From: JBBSGC01 sp038254525
GTDB taxonomy: Bacteria; Actinomycetota; Actinomycetes; Propionibacteriales; Nocardioidaceae
Length of the DNA: 5,497 nucleotides
Direction of reading: 5' to 3'
NCBI GenBank assembly: GCA_038254525.1
Contig: JBBSGC010000115.1
Span: 1-5,497, forward strand
The notes under the pieces were generated by a model. The model ran no database searches. It was not told where the DNA came from and saw only the letters and a list, made by a program, of their open reading frames with translations. Made by a program: the position numbers and the translations under genes. Every line of letters starts with the position of its first letter. Positions within the stretch are counted from its first letter, which is position 1. This document shows, piece by piece, positions 1 to 5,465 of the stretch.

Positions 1-615
1 CGAGACGACGATGGCGGCCTCGGTGAGCTCCGGTCGACCGGTGGACTGACGAGGCTGGCGCTCGGTGATCCGGGCCGTCTTGGCCGCGTCGGAGATCTGC
101 ACAGCGAACGCCTGGACGGTCGCGGCTGCCGGCGACTCCTGCGGTGTCGTCGAGTTGGGCTTCACGGTGATGATCGGCGTGCCCCGGGTCACGGTCGCCG
201 TCACCGTGTAGCTGCCGGCGAACACCGACTGCGTCGTCTGCGGGCCGTCGGGACCCGCCACGACGTCGACGGCGTCGGTGATCAGGCCCGAGCCGGTCTT
301 GATCGCCAGCCGCCCGGCGATCTCCTTGCCCTCGGCGCCCGAGGGGATCAGCACAGCGGCCGGAGCAGCCGCCGCGACCAGCTGCGCCAGCGCCTCCGCC
401 TTCGGTGCGACCAGATAGTCGACGAGCGCCGGGTCATCGAGCAGGTAGACCTTCTCGGCCCCGAACCGGGCCAGCGTGTCGATCGCCGCAGTGGCGTCGG
501 GGCCGATGAGCACCGCCGACGGTTCGCCGAGCCGGGCCGCAAGCGTGAGCAGCTCCGCCGTCGTCTTGCGTACGACGCCATCGACGTGGTCGACGAGGAC
601 CAGGACCTCGCTCAT
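1..615 (-). CDS. etfA: Electron transfer flavoprotein alpha subunit, N-terminal 205 residues (3' end cut by window edge)
   Basis: ETF is a soluble alpha-beta heterodimer. It takes electrons from acyl-CoA and related dehydrogenases and passes them to a membrane ETF oxidoreductase. The ATG at 615 opens MSEVLVLVDHVDG, the usual alpha-subunit N-terminus. Further family landmarks are SGAEGKEIAGRLA at about residues 94-106, a short FAGSYTV strand near residue 134, and RPELTEAAIVVS at the window edge, which begins the C-terminal FAD-binding domain. Residues 1 to about 190 are therefore the N-terminal alpha/beta domain. The FAD-binding domain, including the nucleotide-binding motifs, lies outside the window. 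A GAGGGG Shine-Dalgarno at 626-631 sits 10 bases before the ATG. The gene starts 16 bases after the etfB stop, so the two are co-transcribed, which suits a 1:1 heterodimer. Identity is secure, but completeness cannot be judged here. Confidence 0.95.
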   Translation of the reverse strand, partial: MSEVLVLVDHVDGVVRKTTAELLTLAARLGEPSAVLIGPDATAAIDTLARFGAEKVYLLDDPALVDYLVAPKAEALAQLVAAAAPAAVLIPSGAEGKEIAGRLAIKTGSGLITDAVDVVAGPDGPQTTQSVFAGSYTVTATVTRGTPIITVKPNSTTPQESPAAATVQAFAVQISDAAKTARITERQPRQSTGRPELTEAAIVVS

Positions 616-631
616 GACTTCGGCGCCCCTC

Positions 632-1408
632 TCAGACGAACTTCTGCGCCGCGAGGTACTCCACCAGCTGCACGCCGCCGGCACCCTCGTCGGTCACGAT
701 CTGGCCGGAGGACCGGGGCGGACGCGCGCTGTAAGACAGGACTCGCGTCCACGCCGCCGACAGGCCGACGTCGCCCGGGTCCACCGTGAGCTCGGCCAAC
801 GACCAGGTCTCGACCGGCTTCTTCTTGGCCGCCATGATGCCCTTGAACGACGGGTAACGCGGCTCGTTGCACTGGTCGGTAACGCTGACCAGCAGCCGGC
901 CGGAGGCCTCGATCACCTCGGTGGCGGCGTCGCCGTCACGTCGGATGCGGATGGTGTCGCCATCGACGCTGACCTGCGAGGCGAAGGTGACCTGCGGCCG
1001 GCCCAGTCGCTCGGCCAGCATCGCCGGCACCACGCTCATCGAACCATCGGTGGACGCCATGCCGCACATCACCAGGTCTGCGTCGATTCTCTCGATGGCC
1101 TTGGCGAGCACCAGCGAGGTGCCCACCGAGTCCGAGCCGTGCAGCGCCTCGTCCATCACGTGTACGCCTTTGTGGGCGCCCATCTGCAGCGACTTGCGCA
1201 CCGCGGCGGCGGCCGGTTCGGGGCCGACGGTCAGCACCGTCACCTCGCCACCGGTGGCCTCGGTGATCTTGAGCGCCTCCTCGATCGCGTACTCGTCGAG
1301 CTCCGACAACAGCCCGTCGACGCCGATCCGGTCCACTGTGTTGTCCGCGTTGAACGTCCGCTCGGCGGTCGCGTCGGGCACATGTTTCACACACACGACG
1401 ATGTCCAT
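632..1408 (-). CDS. etfB: Electron transfer flavoprotein beta subunit
   Basis: This is the beta partner of ETF, which binds AMP and carries the loop that docks with acyl-CoA dehydrogenases. The 258-residue product has the normal family length. It opens MDIVVCVKHVPD and has LSELDEYAIEEALKI at residues 35-49, DLVMCGMASTDGS at 111-123 in the AMP-binding region, and the diagnostic EPRYPSFKGIMAAKKKP at 182-198. The last segment aligns with the recognition loop of mammalian ETF-beta. I chose the ATG at 1408 because homology begins exactly there and an AGGAGG lies upstream at 1422-1427. The same frame opens earlier, at 1525, but the extra 39 residues look like translated intergenic DNA. The gene is separated from the acyltransferase by 135 bases and followed by etfA after 16 bases. 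etfBA may have its own promoter, although I found no convincing one. Confidence 0.96.
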   Translation of the reverse strand: MDIVVCVKHVPDATAERTFNADNTVDRIGVDGLLSELDEYAIEEALKITEATGGEVTVLTVGPEPAAAAVRKSLQMGAHKGVHVMDEALHGSDSVGTSLVLAKAIERIDADLVMCGMASTDGSMSVVPAMLAERLGRPQVTFASQVSVDGDTIRIRRDGDAATEVIEASGRLLVSVTDQCNEPRYPSFKGIMAAKKKPVETWSLAELTVDPGDVGLSAAWTRVLSYSARPPRSSGQIVTDEGAGGVQLVEYLAAQKFV

Positions 1409-1420
1409 GACCGGCTTCGG

Positions 1421-1429
1421 TCCTCCTCC
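1421..1429 (-). promoter_or_regulatory. Ribosome binding site of etfB (decides the start)
   Basis: Read on the minus strand this is GGAGGAGGA, a near-perfect anti-16S match, ending 12 bases before the ATG at 1408. The spacing is slightly long. No comparable signal precedes the longer in-frame start at 1525, so this site supports the shorter protein. Confidence 0.6.
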
Positions 1430-1460
1430 GCGCCCGGCGTCTCGCCGAGCCTCGAGATCC

Positions 1461-1487
1461 CCGGCAGGTAGCCGGCCGGACTGCCGG
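1461..1487 (-). other. Inverted repeat in the spacer before etfB
   Basis: CCGGCAG at 1461-1467 and CTGCCGG at 1481-1487 are perfect 7-base arms around a 13-base interior that itself contains a GCCGGC palindrome. The repeat lies in the 135-base gap (1409-1543) between the acyltransferase stop and the etfB start. There is no T-tract on either side, so it is not a classical intrinsic terminator. It could be a U-tract-less terminator for the upstream genes, an RNA hairpin in an etfB leader, or chance in GC-rich DNA. Confidence 0.3.
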
Positions 1488-1543
1488 TATTCGCACCGGT
1501 CAACGGAATCCTCGCAGACCGGCACGCGGACACCGGCACCGGC

Positions 1544-2146
1544 TCAGGCCGACGTGCGGTCCTCGCGCCCGCGCCGACGGTGCCTGACCCGGCCCGGCAC
1601 GCCCGCCACGACGCTGTAGTCGGGCACCTCCCCGCGGACCACCGTGTGGGCGGCCAGCACACTGCCCCGGCCGATCATCGACCCCTTGAGCACGCTCGCC
1701 TTGGTGCCCAGCCAGCAGTCCGGTCCGATGCGCACCGGAGACTTGACCACACCCTGGTCCTTGATCGGAACCCGCGGATCGGTGGTTACGTGGTCGAAGT
1801 CGCAGACGTAGACCCAGTCGCCGACCAGGCAGGCGGCGCCGATCTCGATGTCGAGCAGGCAGTTGACGACAACGCTGCCGCCGAACACCGCCTTGTCGCC
1901 CACGCGCAAGGTGCCCTCGTGAGCGCGCAGCTTGGTGCCGTCGCCGAGGTGCACCCACTTGCCAAGCACGACCCGGCCGTAGCCCGACCGGGCGAAGATT
2001 TCGACGTCTCGCCCGATGAAGACCAGCCCTTCCGCGACCACGTCAGGATGGCGCCGCCGCAACCGGGCCAGCCGCCAGTAGCGCACCAGGTACGACGGCG
2101 TCCATGCCCGGTGTCTGGCGACCCAGATCAGGTTCTGCCACGTCAT
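1544..2146 (-). CDS. Hexapeptide-repeat (left-handed beta-helix) acyltransferase
   Basis: This 200-residue protein belongs to the maltose/galactoside acetyltransferase-like superfamily, whose members usually move an acyl group from acyl-CoA to a sugar or other hydroxyl. After a basic, aromatic N-terminal helix region (about residues 1-35), loose hexapeptide repeats run from residue 40 to 185: VFIGRDVEI, VVLGKWVHLGDG, LRVGDKAVFGG, IEIGAACLVGD, VRIGPDCWLGTKASV, GSMIGRGSVLAAHTVV and the family-typical closing AGVPGRV. DFDH at 116-119 resembles the catalytic-histidine site of related sugar O-acetyltransferases, making His119 the likely base. The ATG at 2146 has a partial CAGG Shine-Dalgarno 8 bases upstream. 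An in-frame GTG at 2185 would add 13 residues and leave only 4 bases after the methyltransferase stop, so the start is not fully settled. The C-terminal tail is arginine-rich. It is probably the counterpart of mycobacterial Rv3034c. The acceptor is unknown. Confidence 0.86.
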   Translation of the reverse strand: MTWQNLIWVARHRAWTPSYLVRYWRLARLRRRHPDVVAEGLVFIGRDVEIFARSGYGRVVLGKWVHLGDGTKLRAHEGTLRVGDKAVFGGSVVVNCLLDIEIGAACLVGDWVYVCDFDHVTTDPRVPIKDQGVVKSPVRIGPDCWLGTKASVLKGSMIGRGSVLAAHTVVRGEVPDYSVVAGVPGRVRHRRRGREDRTSA

Positions 2147-2189
2147 GAGCCGGACCTGGCCGGACCGCTGGGCGCGTCGACTCACCGGC

Positions 2190-3155
2190 TCAGGCCGGTT
2201 TGGTCGCGGTGACCGACACGTTGTAGTAGAGCCCCGCCGGCACCACAGGACGCAGCGCGACGTCCAAACGCGACAGCATTCGCCAGGAGCGGTAGGCGAA
2301 CATCCGCCACCGAAGGCCGAGCCGCTCGGCCGGCACGGCCGCCTCGAAGGTACGCACGGGCCACCCCCACCACGCCGCGCTCAGCTCCTCGGTAACCGCG
2401 CGTACGCCTGCTCCGCCGGCCCGCTCGACGGTGCGGACAAGCTCGGCGGGGACAAACGTGTGCAGGTCGACGACCGCCTCCAGGGCAGCCGCGCGCGACG
2501 ACTCGTCGAGCTCCTCGCGCGGTCGGGCCCACCTCTCGCGGAGCCAGGGCAGGTGGGTGACCCGGGTGGTCGCCCACCAGGTCGCCCGCGAGAGGCGTCG
2601 AGCGACGTAGTCACCGTGCCGCGTCGGCTCACCGCAGATCACCACCCGCCCGCCGGGGCGGAGCACGCGGAGCACCTCACGCAACGCCAGCTCGACGTCA
2701 GGAATGTGGTGGAGGACCGCGTGCCCGATGACCAAGTCGAAGGTGTCGTCGGGGTAAGGCAGCAGCTCGGCGTCGGCCGGTCGCCCCGCCACGGTGAAGC
2801 CGAGGCCGGCGGCGTTGCGCCTCGCCACCGCAACCATGCCGGGCGAGATGTCGGTGACGTGCGCCTCGTCGATGACGCCGGCAAGCTTCAGGTTCAGCGT
2901 GAAGAAGCCGGTGCCGCACCCGATCTCGAGACTCCTCCCGTACGGCCACCCGGCCGCGCCGGCGACACCGACGAACCGGGACCGGGCGTAGTCGATGCAG
3001 CGCTCGTCGAAGCTGATCGACCACTTCTCGTCGTAGCTCCGTGCCTCCCAGTCGTGATACAGGACTTGGGCGAGCTTGGTGTCCTGCCAGGCCGCCTCGA
3101 CCTCCGCAGCCGAGGCACCGCGGTGCGCGGGAGGCCGGATGCGCTGCTGGGTCAC
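2190..3155 (-). CDS. Class I SAM-dependent methyltransferase
   Basis: This 321-residue protein has a central Rossmann-type methyltransferase domain. Motif I is LEIGCGTGF at residues 76-84, which forms the SAM-binding loop. D102 in VTDISPGM probably ends strand 2 and contacts the SAM ribose. DAELLPYPDDTFDLV lies at 128-142, HAVLHHIPD at 145-153, and VLRVLRPGGRVVI at 161-173. This is the Methyltransf_11/25 (UbiE-like) pattern. Flanking segments of about 70 residues before and 140 after are not part of the core and probably set substrate choice; the C-terminal part is rich in Trp and Arg, as if it capped a hydrophobic substrate. The start is a GTG with AGGGA (3165-3169) 9 bases upstream, only 3 bases after the hydratase stop, so the two genes are almost certainly in one transcript. 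It is probably the counterpart of mycobacterial Rv3038c. The methylated substrate cannot be read from the sequence. Confidence 0.92.
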   Translation of the reverse strand: MTQQRIRPPAHRGASAAEVEAAWQDTKLAQVLYHDWEARSYDEKWSISFDERCIDYARSRFVGVAGAAGWPYGRSLEIGCGTGFFTLNLKLAGVIDEAHVTDISPGMVAVARRNAAGLGFTVAGRPADAELLPYPDDTFDLVIGHAVLHHIPDVELALREVLRVLRPGGRVVICGEPTRHGDYVARRLSRATWWATTRVTHLPWLRERWARPREELDESSRAAALEAVVDLHTFVPAELVRTVERAGGAGVRAVTEELSAAWWGWPVRTFEAAVPAERLGLRWRMFAYRSWRMLSRLDVALRPVVPAGLYYNVSVTATKPA

Positions 3156-3158
3156 GGC

Positions 3159-3938
3159 TCAGCGTCCCTGGAACTCTGCCTTGCCCGGGCCGTTCTCGAT
3201 GAACGACGCCATGCCGGTGGCGCGGTCGGCCGTCGCGAACAGTCCGGTGAACTGCAGGCGCTCGATCTCCAGACCGGTCTGCAGGTCGACCTCGAGGCCA
3301 CGGTCGACCGCCTCCTTGGCCGCCCGCAGCGCATAGCCAGGCCCGTGGGCGAACTGCCGGGCCCACTCCAACGCCGTGCTGTAGACGGACTCCGCGGGTA
3401 CCAACCGGTCGACGAGCCCCATCGCCAGCGCCTCGTCGGCCATGACGAACCGGCCGGTGTAGATCAGGTCCTTTGCCTTGGCCGGGCCGACCAGCCGGGT
3501 GAGCCGCTGGGTGCCGCCGGCCCCGGGGATGATGCCCAGCAGGATCTCCGGCTGACCGAGCGTCGCGTCCTCGGCGGCGATCCTGATGTCGGCGCACAGC
3601 GCGAGCTCACACCCACCACCGAGCGCATATCCGGTGACGGCGGCCACCGTCGGCTTGGGGATGTCGGCCACCGCAGTCAGCGCCGACTGTAGCTGTGCCG
3701 AGCGGTCGACCATGTCGGTGTAGGACATCGCGGCCATCTCCTTGATGTCGGCACCAGCGGCGAAGACCCGTTCGCCCCCGTAGACCACAACCGCCCGGAC
3801 GTCGGCGCGCTCAGCGGCCTCGGTGGCGGCGGAGCGGATCTCCTCCTGCATGGCAGTGTCCAGAGCGTTCATCTTGGGACGGTCGAGCCGGAGCGTCCCC
3901 ACCCCGTCGGTGACCTCGAGCCGGACGAACTGGCCCAC
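3159..3938 (-). CDS. Enoyl-CoA hydratase/isomerase family protein (crotonase fold)
   Basis: This 259-residue protein has standard single-domain crotonase length and probably hydrates 2-enoyl-CoA to 3-hydroxyacyl-CoA in fatty acid or branched-chain acid breakdown. VFAAGADIKEM (residues 58-68) and GGGCELALCAD (107-117) carry the backbone amides of the oxyanion hole, with G108 equivalent to the mitochondrial enzyme's second hole residue. Both catalytic glutamates of true hydratases are present: E111 in GGGCEL and E131 in LGQPEILLGIIPGAGGTQRL, 20 residues apart as in the rat enzyme. That favours hydratase over the dehalogenase, decarboxylase or isomerase branches. The start is a GTG with a strong AAGGAG at 3946-3951. 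It is the first gene of the run that continues into the methyltransferase. By position it matches mycobacterial echA17 (Rv3039c), but substrate chain length cannot be inferred. Confidence 0.95.
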   Translation of the reverse strand: MGQFVRLEVTDGVGTLRLDRPKMNALDTAMQEEIRSAATEAAERADVRAVVVYGGERVFAAGADIKEMAAMSYTDMVDRSAQLQSALTAVADIPKPTVAAVTGYALGGGCELALCADIRIAAEDATLGQPEILLGIIPGAGGTQRLTRLVGPAKAKDLIYTGRFVMADEALAMGLVDRLVPAESVYSTALEWARQFAHGPGYALRAAKEAVDRGLEVDLQTGLEIERLQFTGLFATADRATGMASFIENGPGKAEFQGR

Positions 3939-3945
3939 GGTGACG

Positions 3946-3951
3946 CTCCTT
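3946..3951 (-). promoter_or_regulatory. Ribosome binding site of the enoyl-CoA hydratase gene
   Basis: Minus-strand AAGGAG ends 7 bases before the GTG at 3938. It is one of the clearest Shine-Dalgarno sites in the window. It supports this GTG start, and the protein begins MGQFVRLEV, a normal crotonase N-terminus. Confidence 0.65.
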
Positions 3952-3971
3952 CGGCTGGTGACGATCCGCCG

Positions 3972-3977
3972 AGCCTA
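3972..3977 (-). promoter_or_regulatory. Possible -10 promoter element for the hydratase-led operon
   Basis: On the minus strand this reads TAGGCT, which fits the TANNNT -10 consensus of actinobacterial housekeeping sigma factors. Initiation about 7 bases downstream would give a leader of roughly 25-30 bases before the GTG at 3938, enough to include the AAGGAG. No TTGACA-like -35 sits 16-19 bases upstream. The call therefore rests on one hexamer and its position in the only spacer ahead of this gene run. Confidence 0.35.
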
Positions 3978-4007
3978 GTGGACCCTTTGCCCTGCTCCGG
4001 GGGGTCG

Positions 4008-4029
4008 GTCCCGGCCGATCGGGCGGGAC
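4008..4029 (-). terminator. GC-rich hairpin between the T7SS-like cassette and the hydratase operon, possible terminator
   Basis: GTCCCG at 4008-4013 and CGGGAC at 4024-4029 are perfect 6-base arms. Between them a single mismatch on each side encloses the self-complementary CCGATCGG (4015-4022), so the whole element is a near-perfect palindrome. It lies 18 bases beyond the stop of the 192-residue protein, the right place to end that transcript. No T-tract follows in the direction of transcription. It could be a U-tract-less actinobacterial terminator or a palindromic operator for the operon starting near 3965. Confidence 0.4.
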
Positions 4030-4047
4030 GGCCCGGGGCAACGCCGC

Positions 4048-4626
4048 TCAGCCGCCGGCGACGCGTACGGAGCCGGCGACCTGCCGGACCACCTGCTCAT
4101 AGGTGGCGAGGTGCTCCGCGTGCGGCGTCGCCAGGGTGATCAGCAGCGCGGTCGGTTGCCCGGGCACCGGCACGGCCACCGTGATCTGGTGCAGGGCGGC
4201 TCCGGCGTCTCCAGGTGCGGATCGGGCCACCACCACCGAGTGCGGCCCGGTCCGCTCGATCCCGACGGCGTGGTGGGCACCTCGGCGAAGCAGGGCCTCC
4301 GCTATCCCGGTGAGTGCCACCAGCGGGTCGAAGGTGTCGGTGCGGGAGGTGGCGAGCGTCAGCGTGGCCGTCGACGGCGAGCCGGCGAGGGAGACCGCGC
4401 AGAAGGACGTGCCCACCACCGGTCCGTCGCCCAGCGAGCGGGCCACCGCCTCGAGATAGAGCCCGAGGCCCTCACGTTGGCCGCTGTCCGACAGCTCCAT
4501 CGTCTCGATCAGCGACGTCTGAGCCGCCGCGCGGTCCGCGACGGCCGACGCCAGCGGGATCTCGTGGAAATCCGGCGGGATGTCGACGACGATCCTTCCG
4601 CAGTCTGCCTGCGGCAACGCCGTCAT
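4048..4626 (-). CDS. Hypothetical protein coupled to the T7SS-signal-like gene
   Basis: I do not recognise this 192-residue protein with certainty. It opens with polar residues and then a strand, GRIVVDIPPDF (10-20), followed by a helical stretch (about 24-65) and an alternating strand/helix pattern to the end. The last third includes the strands ALHQITVAVPVPG (144-156) and TALLITLATP (159-168) and a final helix with YEQVVRQVAGSVRV (176-189). That strand-strand-helix ending resembles PsbP/LpqN-type domains, but this is a weak pattern judgement. There is no signal peptide or membrane segment, so it should be cytoplasmic. The ATG overlaps the upstream stop as ATGA (4623-4626), with GGGAG at 4631-4635, which implies translational coupling. 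The frame extends back to 4941, but only as a shadow of the upstream gene. A role as partner, chaperone or immunity protein of its neighbour is inferred from coupling alone. Confidence 0.75.
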   Translation of the reverse strand: MTALPQADCGRIVVDIPPDFHEIPLASAVADRAAAQTSLIETMELSDSGQREGLGLYLEAVARSLGDGPVVGTSFCAVSLAGSPSTATLTLATSRTDTFDPLVALTGIAEALLRRGAHHAVGIERTGPHSVVVARSAPGDAGAALHQITVAVPVPGQPTALLITLATPHAEHLATYEQVVRQVAGSVRVAGG

Positions 4627-5465
4627 CTCGCTCCCGGCTCGGCCGACGGGGCACCAGCTCCGCGCAGCCGCTCGACGAGGGAACCGTCCGGGTCCCCGGA
4701 GCTGCCGAAGGAGGCCTGCGGCAGCAGCTCTGGTGCGAGCTCCGCCCATGACCGCGCCAGTGCCGCCTGGAGCCGGTGGGAGCCGGTCGCGTTGGCAGTG
4801 AGCAGGCGTACGGCCTCCGTACGGTCGCCCTGCTCTGCGGCCTCGATGCCGAGCAGTGCCGAAACGACAGCGGTCACTCCGGCCGTCTCGTCCAGCGACC
4901 GCACGGTCGCGAGCAGCACGCCCGCGGACTCCGCCAACCACGCCTCGACGGCGGCACCGACGCTGGTGAGAGCACGGTCAAGGTCAGCGGCGAGGTCACC
5001 GTCGGAGGCAGCGGCAGCCAGCTCTTCGACCAGGCCGTCGCAGGCGTTCACGAGCACAGCCGCGTCGGTTGCGTGCTCGGCGGCGAGCCGCCGGGCCGCA
5101 GCCAGTACGGCGGCGCGCTGCTCGGCAGCGTCGGCTTGCCCGGACAGCTGGCTCATCGCCTCGGTGAGCTCGGCCGCGGCGTCCTGCCGGCTGACCAGTC
5201 CGGTGCGCCACGAGTCGAGCGCGTGCGCGAAGTCGACGACGGCGTTCTCCAGCCGACGAAGCCGCGCGGCCAAGCCGGCGACCGCGGCCGTCAGCGGCGC
5301 AACCAGCGGACCGTGCCACAGGCTGTGCGGCCCGAGCAGAGACTCGAGGGCGTGCCGGGAGCCGGCCAGGGCGACCACGGTCGACCGCAACACCCCGGCT
5401 ACCCGATCGACGCTGTCGAGGTCGCCCGGCGCCGGGTCGCTGCCGAGGAACCGCTCCGGTCTCAC
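4623..5465 (-). CDS. Putative type VII secretion-associated helical protein with WxG-type N-terminal domain
   Basis: This 280-residue, alanine- and leucine-rich protein is almost entirely helical by composition. Residues 1-14 (RPERFLGSDPAPGD) resemble the opening of the putative T7SS secretion-signal domain found at the N-terminus of many actinobacterial polymorphic toxins, where RPxDW..GxxSDPTPGD is typical. A first helix (about 16-45), a turn with Trp50-His51-Gly52 (WxG), and a long second helix (about 54-125) give the hairpin expected of WXG100-like export substrates. In the second helix the usual Tyr of YxxxD/E appears to be replaced by Phe79. Residues 126-250 continue as helices, and the tail is loose (S, G, P-rich). 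No toxin domain, signal peptide or membrane span is visible. The GTG start overlaps the previous stop (GTGA), and the stop overlaps the next start (ATGA). T7SS assignment is inference; coding status is firm. Confidence 0.8.
   Translation of the reverse strand: MRPERFLGSDPAPGDLDSVDRVAGVLRSTVVALAGSRHALESLLGPHSLWHGPLVAPLTAAVAGLAARLRRLENAVVDFAHALDSWRTGLVSRQDAAAELTEAMSQLSGQADAAEQRAAVLAAARRLAAEHATDAAVLVNACDGLVEELAAAASDGDLAADLDRALTSVGAAVEAWLAESAGVLLATVRSLDETAGVTAVVSALLGIEAAEQGDRTEAVRLLTANATGSHRLQAALARSWAELAPELLPQASFGSSGDPDGSLVERLRGAGAPSAEPGAR

Noticed and set aside
1498..1503. TTGACC as a -35 element for etfBA
   Set aside because: No TANNNT hexamer lies 16-19 bases downstream on the minus strand, so a promoter call would rest on one hexamer alone.
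1409..1525. Longer etfB start adding 39 residues
   Set aside because: The added segment has no ETF homology, there is no ribosome binding site at 1525, and AGGAGG plus the family N-terminus point to 1408.
476..1619. Plus-strand open frames of 331 and 250 codons
   Set aside because: They are antisense shadows of etfB and etfA with low-complexity composition and no recognisable motif.
2145..3692. Long open frame on the plus strand (515 codons)
   Set aside because: It lies antisense to the methyltransferase and hydratase genes, both of which have clear family motifs. The plus-strand product is Arg/Pro/Gly/His-rich with no domain, which is what high-GC codon bias produces opposite real genes.
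3981..4006. GACCC / GGGTC inverted repeat as a second terminator
   Set aside because: The arms are only 5 bases with a 16-base loop and no T-tract, which is easily chance in this composition.
4627..4941. Longer start for the 192-residue protein
   Set aside because: The extra 105 residues are Arg/Gly-rich frame-shifted translation of the upstream 280-residue gene. The ATGA overlap gives a natural start at 4626.
4996..5319. Minus-strand open frame of 107 codons inside the 280-residue gene
   Set aside because: Its product is extremely Arg-rich and it sits entirely within a better-supported gene in another frame.
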